Assembly (NCBI GenBank): GCA_003149735.1 | Contig: QANA01000039.1 | Span: 1 to 29,836, forward strand | DNA: 29,836 nt | Direction: 5' to 3' | Origin: Clostridiales bacterium | Lineage (GTDB): Bacteria > Bacillota_A > Clostridia > Christensenellales > Christensenellaceae | Shown: positions 14,543-22,171 of the stretch, in pieces | Position numbering within the stretch: position 1 is the stretch's first letter | Layout of the letters: every line of letters begins with the position of its first letter | Notes under the pieces: generated by a model | Database searches by the model: none | What the model was told of the DNA's origin: nothing | The model's input: only the letters and a program-made list of their open reading frames with translations | Made by a program: the position numbers and the translations under genes

Positions 14543-15085
14543 ATGAAATATTATGCGGATTATTATGAATCACCCATTGGGAAGCTGATGTTGGCTGCTG
14601 GCGAACAGGGATTAGCCGGCATTTGGATAGAAGGACAGAAATATTTTGCCGATTCGCTGAAAGAGCAGCCGATGATATGGGGAGATCACGCATTGCTTCA
14701 GCCGGCAAAGGACTGGCTGGATCGCTATTTTGCAGGAGAGAAACCGCGGGCGGAGGAGATAGCATTGGCACCCTTGGGCGGCGCTTTCCGGCAGGCAGTA
14801 TGGCACATCTTATGCAGGATCCCCTACGGACAGACCATGACATATGGGCAGATAGCGAAGGAAATAGCGCTGCAGCAGCAGCGGCTTGGCATGTCGGCGC
14901 AGGCAGTTGGCGGAGCAGTGGGGCATAACCCGGTTTCTATTTTGATACCCTGCCATAGAGTGGTGGGAGCAAACGGAAGCTTGACGGGTTATGCAGGAGG
15001 AATTGATAAAAAAATATGGCTGCTGCAGCATGAAGGAGTCGATCTATCTCATTTTACGATTCCCAAGAAGGGTACAGCCCTGTAA
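14543..15085 (+). CDS. ogt: Methylated-DNA--protein-cysteine S-methyltransferase
   Basis: A 180-residue DNA repair protein that moves alkyl groups from O6-alkylguanine to its own Cys. The C-terminal domain has FRQAVWHILCRIPYGQTMTYG, then the winged-helix stretch SAQAVGGAVGHNPVSI and the active site IPCHRVVG (about residues 139-146), followed by the closing GGIDKKIWLLQHEG. The short N-terminal domain (MKYYADYYESPIGKLML) is typical of Ogt. The frame runs back to 14495, but ATG 14543 has AGGAGG at 14529-14534 and matches the family's start. It has its own promoter, and the 3' end faces the Spo0A-domain gene on the other strand. Confidence 0.93.
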   Translation: MKYYADYYESPIGKLMLAAGEQGLAGIWIEGQKYFADSLKEQPMIWGDHALLQPAKDWLDRYFAGEKPRAEEIALAPLGGAFRQAVWHILCRIPYGQTMTYGQIAKEIALQQQRLGMSAQAVGGAVGHNPVSILIPCHRVVGANGSLTGYAGGIDKKIWLLQHEGVDLSHFTIPKKGTAL

Positions 15086-15116
15086 AAAAAACTGCATAAA
15101 AATGGCGGCAGAAACA

Positions 15117-15485
15117 TTAACTAAGTTCTGCGGGAATTTCTCCGGGATTGGGAACTTTGCGCAGATAATGATTGTAATAAGCGGCAAGAATATCAATGAC
15201 TTCACCGCTGCTGGGCTTATAATCAATGGTATAACCGGCTAAAGCTTCCAGATTATGGATATAACCGCGATCCCAGATCATATGGACTACTGTGCGCAAA
15301 TTACGGTCAACACTGCCGGGTGACATATGAAAATCATCGGCAATTTCGAGGAAGAGCCGCCGGGTCATACCCATTAAAAGGCTGTTATCATCAGCAACCA
15401 GTTCGACAGCGCGTGCCAGAAAATGGTAGCCACTTAAGTTGGAATGAATTCCGAGGCGGCGTATTAAACGGTATATTTCTTTCAT
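15117..15485 (-). CDS. Stand-alone Spo0A-type DNA-binding domain protein
   Basis: A 122-residue protein consisting almost only of a Spo0A C-terminal (effector) domain. It follows the family pattern: HSNLSGYHFLARAVELVAD, then TRRLFLEIADDFHMSPGSVDRNLRTVVHMIWDRG, where the trans-activation and recognition helices of Spo0A lie (T..LYP.IA....T.S.VER.IRHAIE..W.RG in the family; split here for length). No receiver domain is present, so it cannot be switched by the phosphorelay in the usual way. The start is ATG 15485 with AAGGA upstream. It could bind 0A-box-like DNA constitutively or compete with Spo0A. Such orphan domains occur in Clostridia but their role is not known to me. Confidence 0.85.
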   Translation of the reverse strand: MKEIYRLIRRLGIHSNLSGYHFLARAVELVADDNSLLMGMTRRLFLEIADDFHMSPGSVDRNLRTVVHMIWDRGYIHNLEALAGYTIDYKPSSGEVIDILAAYYNHYLRKVPNPGEIPAELS

Positions 15486-15550
15486 AATTTAATCCTTACT
15501 ATTAAATGGGTATATATCATAAAATAATCATAGAGCAAAACAGTTGCGAA

Positions 15551-15580
15551 TTGAGAAAATAAGACAGAAAAAGATAAAAT
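15551..15580 (+). promoter_or_regulatory. Possible promoter of the GH32 gene
   Basis: TTGAGA (15551-15556), an 18-base spacer and TAAAAT (15575-15580). It lies about 140 bases before the start codon in an AT-rich divergent region. Support is moderate only. Confidence 0.35.
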
Positions 15581-15720
15581 TCGATAAAAAATGTCAAGGC
15601 ATTAAGGAAATATAAGCGATTGAGAGAAAATCTATAAGAATTTCTATGCTCCGGCAGGAATTGCGGGAAAAGTGCCGAATTTTTATAGAAAATGCCATAT
15701 GGTTAGAAAGGAAACGGGAT

Positions 15721-17067
15721 ATGGATAGAAACAGACCTGCTGTGCATTTGACTGCGCCGCGCAACTGGATAAACGATCCCAACGGGTTTATCTGGTTTAA
15801 GGGGCAGTATCACTTATATTATCAGCATTTCCCTTATGCACCCATGTGGGGGCGTATGCATTGGGGGCATGCGACGAGCAAGGATCTTCTGCACTGGGAA
15901 CATCATCCGATTGCTTTGTTTCCCAGTAAAAGCTATGATCGGGATGGTTGTTTTTCGGGCAGCGCCGTGCAGGAAGAAGAGGGCATAGCTTTTTATTATA
16001 CCGGGGTTGATTATGTACAGGCAGATCCGGAAAACATCAACCGCGTGCTTTATGACACTTATGTAGCGAGTCAGGTGCGAATTCAATCCACCGATGGCTT
16101 TTTCTTTGATAATTTTGCGGGAAAAGAGCAGGTGATTGCTCCGCTGCAAAAACCGGAAATCGGCAGCCGTTATCATACGCGGGATCCGAAGGTCTGGCGG
16201 CAAGGAGCATACTATGATATGATTCTGGGCAGTAAGGTGCAGGAGCCCGGAAAAGTAAAAACGACGCCCAAGGTACTGATTTACAGAAGCATGGATGGAA
16301 AAGCATGGAGATTCCTCAACGAATTTTCCAGTTATGATACATTGGGAGACATGTGGGAATGTCCGGACCTGTATGAGGTGGATGGACAGTGGATTCTGTC
16401 TATGGCGCCGATGCACATGTCGGAAGAAGCTCATATGCATCAACATCAGGCAGTTTCTGCATTAGTGGATTATAATGCGGAAACCGGAGAAATCGGTTGG
16501 GATGGAAAACAGTTTGTTTATCTCGATTATGGTATGGATTATTATGCGCCGCAAACTACTCTGGATCATATGGGGCGCCGGATACAGATTGGCTGGCTGC
16601 GTATGGAGCGGCCATTGCCTGGCTGTACATGGGTTGGTGTCTTTACAATGCCCAGAGAGGTTACCGTGCGCGAGGGAAAGCTGTATACTGACGTGCATCC
16701 CGAGATTCGTGCGCTCTTCCACAAACCGGTGGCAGAGCAGATTTGCAATGCAGGAGAACCTTATTGCATTCGGACACGGCTGAAGGATGGAGAGGAAGTG
16801 CATATAGGCGCTTATCGGCTTGGACTGAAAGAAGGGCATCTCTGGGCGGATCGCAGCGGACTTACGGAAGAAGACAAAGCGCAGTTATTCTCACAGACAC
16901 CATTGCTCGCCAGGGAACAGGTGCAATTGGAAATCTATGTGGATCACTGTGTGGTGGAAATATATGCTGAGGGTGGAGCGGCTGTGTTGACACATGTGGT
17001 GCAGCCGCAGGCACTTTGCGGACAGCTGCGTTTGCCGGAAGGCGCTCAGTGTTTTGCGCTTGGGTAA
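15721..17067 (+). CDS. GH32 beta-fructofuranosidase / sucrose-6-phosphate hydrolase
   Basis: A 448-residue intracellular glycoside hydrolase of family 32, with no signal peptide. The nucleophile motif WINDPNG is at residues 16-22. FSGSA and the RDPKV transition-state stabiliser follow, and the acid/base Glu lies in WECPDLYEV. The C-terminal beta-sandwich follows from about residue 320 (VTVREGKLYTDVHPEI to the end). It hydrolyses terminal beta-fructosyl bonds in sucrose, sucrose-phosphate or short fructans. The frame extends to 15646, but ATG 15721 with AGAAAGGAAA upstream begins the conserved part. No PTS or sugar transporter gene adjoins it, so the substrate's route of entry is unknown. Confidence 0.92.
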   Translation: MDRNRPAVHLTAPRNWINDPNGFIWFKGQYHLYYQHFPYAPMWGRMHWGHATSKDLLHWEHHPIALFPSKSYDRDGCFSGSAVQEEEGIAFYYTGVDYVQADPENINRVLYDTYVASQVRIQSTDGFFFDNFAGKEQVIAPLQKPEIGSRYHTRDPKVWRQGAYYDMILGSKVQEPGKVKTTPKVLIYRSMDGKAWRFLNEFSSYDTLGDMWECPDLYEVDGQWILSMAPMHMSEEAHMHQHQAVSALVDYNAETGEIGWDGKQFVYLDYGMDYYAPQTTLDHMGRRIQIGWLRMERPLPGCTWVGVFTMPREVTVREGKLYTDVHPEIRALFHKPVAEQICNAGEPYCIRTRLKDGEEVHIGAYRLGLKEGHLWADRSGLTEEDKAQLFSQTPLLAREQVQLEIYVDHCVVEIYAEGGAAVLTHVVQPQALCGQLRLPEGAQCFALG

Positions 17068-17169
17068 TTTGCCGAAGGACAGAAAAAAAGGAATCAATGC
17101 CGAATCTGCAGAAGTAAATGGAGATTAAGCAAGTATAAGGATGCAAGGCTTCTTTTGAACAGACAAATG

Positions 17170-17178
17170 TGGTATACT
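17170..17178 (+). promoter_or_regulatory. Extended -10 promoter of the nitroreductase gene
   Basis: TG-G-TATACT at 17170-17178, about 63 bases before the start codon. No terminator is visible between the GH32 gene and this site, so read-through is possible. Confidence 0.45.
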
Positions 17179-17241
17179 AACATATGGCTGTATAAAGAAG
17201 CTTTGTATTTTTGAATGGATTTTTATATAACGGGGAGCAAT

Positions 17242-17823
17242 ATGGATTTTTTGGAACTGGTAAAGCAGCGCCGCAGTGTTCGCAAATATGATGAACGGCC
17301 GTTGTCGCGGGAACAGGCAGAGCAGATTTTGCAGGCTGCTGTTTATGCACCCAGCGGTGGAAATAATCAGAGCAGCCATTTTTTTGTCATACAGGATCAG
17401 GAATGTATTCAAAGATTGACAAAAATAGCTTTGCGTGCATTTGCGCAGATGCAGATTGAGGAGGGAATGTACCCTAGTCTGGCTTCCACAATCCGCCGTG
17501 CACAAAACGGAGGGTATGATTTTACGTATGGAGCACCGATGCTGGTGCTGGCAGCCAATCGACGCGGATATGGCAATGCCATGGCAGATTGCGCTTTGGC
17601 TATGGAAAATATGTTTTTGCAGGCGACGGCCATGGGGCTGGGCTCCTGCTACATTAATCAGTTTCACTGGCTTACGGAAGAAGAGACAGTTCTGCAGGCT
17701 CTATATGCCTTGGGAATGAAAGAGGAAGAGCTGATTTGTGCGGGCGGCGTATTCGGTTATCCGGCCGGTCAGCCATTGCCGCCATTGAAACGGTTTGGCA
17801 ATACAATTACCTATATCAGATAA
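17242..17823 (+). CDS. Nitroreductase family FMN oxidoreductase
   Basis: A 193-residue flavoprotein of the nitroreductase family. FMN phosphate contacts are in QRRSVRKYDERPL (residues 8-20), PSGGNNQ lies further on, and GLGSCYIN is in the central part. These enzymes reduce nitro groups, quinones or flavins with NAD(P)H, and the physiological substrate is rarely known. ATG 17242 is preceded by GGGGAG; the frame reaches back to 17215 without an RBS. The GpsA-like gene starts 16 bases downstream, so the two are co-transcribed. Confidence 0.88.
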   Translation: MDFLELVKQRRSVRKYDERPLSREQAEQILQAAVYAPSGGNNQSSHFFVIQDQECIQRLTKIALRAFAQMQIEEGMYPSLASTIRRAQNGGYDFTYGAPMLVLAANRRGYGNAMADCALAMENMFLQATAMGLGSCYINQFHWLTEEETVLQALYALGMKEEELICAGGVFGYPAGQPLPPLKRFGNTITYIR

Positions 17824-17839
17824 ATGGAGTAAAGGAATT

Positions 17840-18790
17840 ATGAAATTCAGCGTAATGGGATGTGGCCGCTGGGGGTCATTTATAGCTTGGTATCTGCATA
17901 AAATCGGGCATGAAGTCTGTGTATGGGGACGGCAGGGTTCTGCCAATCTGGCGGCACTGCAGCAGGGGCATATGGGAGACTTTGATTTCCCGGCAGAGAT
18001 CCGGCTGACAACAGATGCGGCAGAAGCAGCGGCGTTTGCGGATATCATTGCTATTTCCATTAGTTCGCAGCATCTTCGGGAATTTATGCATGGCGAGGCT
18101 TTTAGCGGGGGTGTAAAGCCGGTAGTGCTATGTATGAAAGGGCTCGAGGAAAATACGGGAAAACGCTTGAGCGAGATCGCCAGCGAAGTGGTGGGAAAAG
18201 AGAATACCGCTGTCTGGCTGGGGCCGGGGCATGTGCAGAATTTTCTGGCAGGGATCCCCAACTGTATGGTCATTGATTCTTATAATGAAGCATTGAAAGG
18301 CTGCTTGATTGAGGCATTGAAAGGCAGCCTGATTCGCTTTTATTATGGCACGGATATGATCGGTAATGAAATTGGCGCAGCAGCTAAAAATGTGATTGGC
18401 ATTGCGGCAGGAATTCTGGATGGCTTTGAAAATGCCAGTTTAAAAGGAGCACTGATGTCGCGTGGCGCGCGGGAAATCTCCAAATTGATTGAGAATCTCG
18501 GAGGGAACCCCATGTCGGCCTATGGATTGGCGCATTTGGGAGACTATGAAGCGACCGTTTTTTCAAAATACAGCCGGAATCGAATGTATGGGGAAAAATT
18601 TGTTCGCAAAGAACCGATGCAGGGTTTGGCAGAGGGCGTGAGCACTTCTAAAGCATTGATGCTGTTGGCACAGCAATCTCAGACGGAGTTACCTATTTGT
18701 ACGGCGGTATATCGTATGTTATATGAGAATCTTTCGCCGGAAGAGGCAATGGAGCAACTTTTTCTCCGTGATTTGAAAAATGAATTTTAA
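17840..18790 (+). CDS. GpsA-like NAD(P)-dependent glycerol-3-phosphate dehydrogenase
   Basis: A 316-residue Rossmann-fold dehydrogenase. It opens with SVMGCGRWGSFIAWYL, contains the catalytic region EIGAAAKNVIGIAAGILDG (Lys in AKNV) and AREISKLIENLGGNP, and ends with SRNRMYGE and PICTAVYRML, all features of GpsA. The usual GPSFA motif reads GPGHVQ here, so it belongs to a side branch and may prefer another substrate. AAAGGA lies before ATG 17840; the frame from 17795 overlaps the nitroreductase and has no RBS. GpsA makes sn-glycerol-3-phosphate for phospholipids. A second, standard gpsA probably exists elsewhere, which I cannot see. Confidence 0.8.
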   Translation: MKFSVMGCGRWGSFIAWYLHKIGHEVCVWGRQGSANLAALQQGHMGDFDFPAEIRLTTDAAEAAAFADIIAISISSQHLREFMHGEAFSGGVKPVVLCMKGLEENTGKRLSEIASEVVGKENTAVWLGPGHVQNFLAGIPNCMVIDSYNEALKGCLIEALKGSLIRFYYGTDMIGNEIGAAAKNVIGIAAGILDGFENASLKGALMSRGAREISKLIENLGGNPMSAYGLAHLGDYEATVFSKYSRNRMYGEKFVRKEPMQGLAEGVSTSKALMLLAQQSQTELPICTAVYRMLYENLSPEEAMEQLFLRDLKNEF

Positions 18791-18801
18791 GAAGGAAAAC
18801 A

Positions 18802-18829
18802 AGGCACCGGTGTATTGGCCGGTGCTTTT
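18802..18829 (+). terminator. Intrinsic terminator after the gpsA-like gene
   Basis: GCACCGG (18804-18810), an eight-base loop, CCGGTGC (18819-18825), then T4. Confidence 0.8.
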
Positions 18830-18917
18830 GATTGCGCCTATAAAACCTGGAGCAACGAATTGCAGAAAGCAAGGCAGCGCGGATGTGTATTTTGAATATT
18901 CTGTTCAAGTAAAAAAT

Positions 18918-18950
18918 AAAGAAGCATCTGAAGAACAGATGCTTCTTTTG
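18918..18950 (-). terminator. Terminator of the leftward membrane protein gene
   Basis: AAAGAAGCATCTG (18918-18930) pairs with CAGATGCTTCTTT (18936-18948) around a five-base loop. On the minus strand it ends in TTTATTTTTT; with T4 on the plus strand it may work both ways. Confidence 0.85.
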
Positions 18951-18967
18951 CGTAACGAAAAATCGCT

Positions 18968-19621
18968 TTATGCCTGAGGTGCGCCATTTCCATAATAAGG
19001 TGGCTGCGGCATACCGTAAGGCGGATATTGCGGCGGTACGGGAGCGTGCAATCCTTCATCTTTATTCCGGCATGCGAATACAAAAAAGGGCGTGAGGAAA
19101 GAGAAGAAGATGGAGAGCACTAAAAACAGTACAGCATTATCCGGTGAGCAGGATTTGTACAATTTATAATAAGCTATATAGGTAAAGACCGCGGAAATCA
19201 CGGCCAAAGCCAGCAGGCCGATATAACAGATGAGCATGATCAGCACAGTCCCAATCAATGCATCGGCGTTGGAGGAATCAAAAGAGTGCCGTGCTGCGCC
19301 AATGATAAAAGAAACCAATGTGGGAATCATGGCGAGGACCAAAACGATCATGGATACACACAGCCATAACAGCAAATGACGCTGTTTCTTTTTGGCGTTT
19401 TTGGCAACCAGATCATATTGGTCGGCAATGCTGCCCAGAATCCATAAATTTCCTAACGGTACCCAAGCCCAGCCGGCGCTGGGGATCCCTCTGCGCTTGG
19501 CAATGGTATAAAGGCCGATAGAGGAAAAAATATAAAAGACAATACCAATTACGGAACTGATGCCTACAGCAATACCCATGACACCTGTCAATATCTCGGC
19601 ATAAGAAGAATAATATTGCAT
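18968..19621 (-). CDS. Multi-span membrane protein with Pro/Tyr-rich tail, function unknown
   Basis: A 217-residue protein I do not assign to a named family. Hydrophobic segments lie at about residues 10-38, 83-112, 122-152 and 160-183. A re-entrant or amphipathic stretch, AGWAWVPLGNLWILGSIADQ, lies near residue 50. That motif recurs in small membrane proteins of gut Clostridia. The C-terminus is a soluble Pro/Tyr/Gly-rich tail (PPQYPPYGMPQPPYYGN). There is no enzyme motif. AGAGG lies 11 bases before ATG 19621. The upstream leader is unusual: a strong promoter at 19794-19822 is followed by a terminator-like hairpin about 65 bases before the start codon, so expression may depend on antitermination. 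Confidence 0.75.
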   Translation of the reverse strand: MQYYSSYAEILTGVMGIAVGISSVIGIVFYIFSSIGLYTIAKRRGIPSAGWAWVPLGNLWILGSIADQYDLVAKNAKKKQRHLLLWLCVSMIVLVLAMIPTLVSFIIGAARHSFDSSNADALIGTVLIMLICYIGLLALAVISAVFTYIAYYKLYKSCSPDNAVLFLVLSIFFSFLTPFFVFACRNKDEGLHAPVPPQYPPYGMPQPPYYGNGAPQA

Positions 19622-19686
19622 AAGAGAATTCGCCTCTTTTCTTGAGATAATTTGATGGTATCATATTACCAACTGAAATACAATAT

Positions 19687-19737
19687 AAAAAAGCCTTTAA
19701 GCACTGAATGAGCGAATCTCATAACAGCCTTAAAGGC
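19687..19737 (-). terminator. Terminator-like hairpin in the leader of the membrane protein gene
   Basis: On the minus strand GCCTTTAAG (19737-19729) pairs with CTTAAAGGC (19701-19693) and is followed by T6 (19692-19687). The 27-base loop contains a small TGAG/CTCA hairpin. It lies between the only visible leftward promoter and the gene, so it is either an attenuator or the end of a roughly 100-base RNA. Confidence 0.7.
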
Positions 19738-19793
19738 AAAAACGATGGCTAATTTAGGGTTTGATGTAAAAATAAAACAATCTTGCCAAATAC

Positions 19794-19822
19794 AATATAT
19801 CAAAGTCATGCGAAATTGTCAA
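19794..19822 (-). promoter_or_regulatory. Strong leftward promoter
   Basis: On the minus strand TTGACA (19822-19817), a 17-base spacer and TATATT (19799-19794). Transcription should start near 19787. Confidence 0.75.
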
Positions 19823-19927
19823 GCATTTTCAAACACATTTGCTTTATTTGCTTTCATACATAGGATACCCCCATTATAAAAAAATAAAACATTTTTTTGG
19901 TAAAAAATTTCAAAGTTGATATAAAAA

Positions 19928-19936
19928 TGCTATAAT
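19928..19936 (+). promoter_or_regulatory. Extended -10 promoter of the AbrB-family gene
   Basis: TG-C-TATAAT at 19928-19936, about 42 bases before the chosen start codon. There is no good -35. Confidence 0.5.
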
Positions 19937-19977
19937 AAATCAGTCAAGATTCCATACAACAGGAAGGAATGGAAACG

Positions 19978-21087
19978 ATGGAAAATTTCTGGCTATCTGT
20001 ATTGTTTTTTCTGATTACCCTGGCTGCTGCTGCGGGAGGTTCCTTTCTTGCCGTCAAGATAAAAATGCCGGCAGGTACGATGTTGGGAGCGATGATCGGG
20101 GTAGCAATCTTCAATATTTTTTCGGGCAAAGGATTTTTCCCGGAAGAATTGCGCACAGTAGTGCAGGTATTTTCAGGGGCGATGATCGGCAGTAAAGTTT
20201 CCAAGAAAGATGTTGTGGAATTAAAATATATTATTGTGCCTACAATCATTTTGCTGCTGTTTATGACGCTGATGAATGTCTCGCTGGGGCTTATAATTTA
20301 TAAGGTGGGTAGTTTGGATATCGCTACGGCACTCTTTGCTTCCTCACCCGGCGGCCTTTCGGATATGGCACTGCTGTCTGAAGAGCTGGGAGCAAACTCC
20401 ACGTATGTGACACTGCTGCAGTTAATTCGGGTCATCACTATTTTTTCTTTTATGCCTGCGATTGTCAAACGCGTGATATCCAAAAAAAATAGGAAACAGG
20501 CTAAGGAAATCCACGAACAAATCGAACAGGAGCACGCTCAAAGCAAACAGGAGGCAATGGAAAGCCATAAAGAATTATCGCGAAAACAGCAGATGCTACG
20601 CTTTTTGGGAACCATGTTGGCAGCATTTGCCGGCGGATTGCTGTTTCATTTTCTGGGAGTGACAGCCGGGGCCATGCTGGGAAGTATGCTTGCAACAGCA
20701 CTCTATAACATACTGAGTGGGAAAGGCTACTTTGCTTCCAATATGCGAAGCTATACGCAAATCGGTTCGGGTGCATTCTTGGGAATGAAGATTGATATGG
20801 CCAGTATACTGGGATTGACAAGTCTGATTGTGCCTGCGTTGATTATGGTGGCAGGTGTGTTGTTTTTTGCTTTGATGACAGCGCTGATTATGCATAAACT
20901 GACAAAGTTGGATTTCAGTGTTTGCCTGATGGCCAGCACGCCGGGCGGCATACAGGAGATGTCACTGCTGAGTGAGGAACTGGGGGCGGATACGCCTAAA
21001 ATAGCAGTAATGCAGACGGCGCGTCTGGTATTTGTGATTGCACTGTTCCCAACCATGATTGAACTGATTGCCAACAGCCTGGGTTAA
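19978..21087 (+). CDS. AbrB-family (PF05145) integral membrane protein
   Basis: A 369-residue membrane protein with an internal duplication, each half carrying an AbrB-duplication domain. The repeats are easy to see: SSPGGLSDMALLSEELGA in the first half and STPGGIQEMSLLSEELGA in the second. A charged, Glu/Gln/Lys-rich cytoplasmic loop (about residues 165-205) links the halves. About ten hydrophobic segments are present. The family was once annotated as ammonia monooxygenase or regulator of AidB; a transport role is more likely, but the substrate is unknown. ATG 19969 is also in frame but abuts the AGGAAGGA, whereas ATG 19978 lies nine bases from it. The next gene, a binding lipoprotein, has its own promoter. 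Confidence 0.82.
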   Translation: MENFWLSVLFFLITLAAAAGGSFLAVKIKMPAGTMLGAMIGVAIFNIFSGKGFFPEELRTVVQVFSGAMIGSKVSKKDVVELKYIIVPTIILLLFMTLMNVSLGLIIYKVGSLDIATALFASSPGGLSDMALLSEELGANSTYVTLLQLIRVITIFSFMPAIVKRVISKKNRKQAKEIHEQIEQEHAQSKQEAMESHKELSRKQQMLRFLGTMLAAFAGGLLFHFLGVTAGAMLGSMLATALYNILSGKGYFASNMRSYTQIGSGAFLGMKIDMASILGLTSLIVPALIMVAGVLFFALMTALIMHKLTKLDFSVCLMASTPGGIQEMSLLSEELGADTPKIAVMQTARLVFVIALFPTMIELIANSLG

Positions 21088-21155
21088 AACATGGCGAAGA
21101 TGTAAATTGTATGTGGGAAAACCGTAAAGAATGCCGGCGGCGGAAGCGGCCGGAC

Positions 21156-21183
21156 TTGACTTTTGCGGAATGGCCGATACAAT
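21156..21183 (+). promoter_or_regulatory. Promoter of the amino-acid-type binding lipoprotein
   Basis: TTGACT (21156-21161), a 16-base spacer and TACAAT (21178-21183), 35 bases before the start codon. Confidence 0.65.
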
Positions 21184-21218
21184 GGTATTGATTACGAAGA
21201 ATTGCAGGAGAGTTAAAA

Positions 21219-22007
21219 ATGTCTCATTGGAAGAGAATCGCCGCCTTGTGCCTTGCGCTGTTTGTATTGGCGGCAGCCGGATGTAGCGCAAAAAAGACGG
21301 ATATGGAAGCGGTTTTGGAGAGCGGAAAGCTGCGCGTATTGATGAGCCCCGAGTTCCCGCCCTATGAATATAAAGATGCGGATGGCAATATCGTCGGCGC
21401 AGATGTGGAGATTGCTAAGCGAATTGCGGCAATGTTTGGGGTAGAGCTGGAAATCGTGGAATGTAATTATGCAGAACTTCAGGAAGCGCTGCTGGATGGG
21501 CAGGGGGATATGATTCTCTCGGCATTTTCTGTTTCAAAACAGTACGCGGAAGAAATACAGTGTTCAGATATCTATTTGAATACAGCGCAGTATATCATTA
21601 CTTCAGCAGAAAATACCGAAATTGCGGTGGAAGCAGATTTGGAAGGAAAGATTCTCGGCGTGCAGCAATATGCGCAGGGAGATATTTATGCTACCGATAT
21701 AGCCAGTGCAAAAAACATTGAGCGTTTTGCCGAACTGAGTGAAGCGGTGCAGGTACTGCTTGATGGGAAACTGGATGCGGTGATTGCCGATCAAGTGACG
21801 ACGGAGGCAGTGCTGGCCGAAAATAGTGAAACGCTGAAGAAAATTTATATCGGTGAAAATATGGGGCATTACTGTATTGGATTGCGCAAAGATTCGGCAA
21901 TGCTGCAGGAAATTAATGCGCTGTTGGCCACAATGCAGGCAAGCGGAGAGATTAAAACTTATGTGCTGCAGTATACAATGGCGGAGCAGGAGCAGGCAGA
22001 AGCCTGA
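21219..22007 (+). CDS. Orphan amino-acid-type ABC substrate-binding lipoprotein (SBP_bac_3)
   Basis: A 262-residue secreted lipoprotein. A signal peptide (MSHWKRIAALCLALFVLAAAGC) ends in the lipobox LAAAGC, with Cys 22 as the lipid anchor. The mature part is a family 3 binding protein: LRVLMSPEFPPYEYKDADG, VGADVEIAKRIA, LQEALLDGQGDMILSAFS, and VQVLLDGKLDAVIAD. Such proteins bind polar amino acids outside the membrane and hand them to an ABC permease. Neither permease nor ATPase gene is present here; promoter and terminator show it is transcribed alone, so it must share a transporter encoded elsewhere or act as a sensor component. GCAGGAGAG is the RBS. Confidence 0.9.
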   Translation: MSHWKRIAALCLALFVLAAAGCSAKKTDMEAVLESGKLRVLMSPEFPPYEYKDADGNIVGADVEIAKRIAAMFGVELEIVECNYAELQEALLDGQGDMILSAFSVSKQYAEEIQCSDIYLNTAQYIITSAENTEIAVEADLEGKILGVQQYAQGDIYATDIASAKNIERFAELSEAVQVLLDGKLDAVIADQVTTEAVLAENSETLKKIYIGENMGHYCIGLRKDSAMLQEINALLATMQASGEIKTYVLQYTMAEQEQAEA

Positions 22008-22030
22008 GGCAGGCTGTGTGAAAAAGAGAA

Positions 22031-22066
22031 AAAAGGGATATCCTGTATAGCGAGATATCCCTTTTT
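22031..22066 (+). terminator. Intrinsic terminator after the amino-acid-type lipoprotein
   Basis: AAAAGGGATATC (22031-22042) and GATATCCCTTTTT (22054-22066), a long perfect stem with T5. Confidence 0.9.
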
Positions 22067-22105
22067 GTTGTGCTTTTGAAAAATGGAAAAATTGGAGTAA
22101 AATGC

Positions 22106-22134
22106 TTGCATAATAGATACGGCTATGTAATAAT
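22106..22134 (+). promoter_or_regulatory. Promoter of substrate-binding lipoprotein 1
   Basis: TTGCAT (22106-22111), a 17-base spacer and AATAAT (22129-22134). The block ATGTAATAAT is also present at the promoter of lipoprotein 3. Confidence 0.5.
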
Positions 22135-22171
22135 GACTTTGATGAGATGATAGGGATGAGGTTATTTCCTT

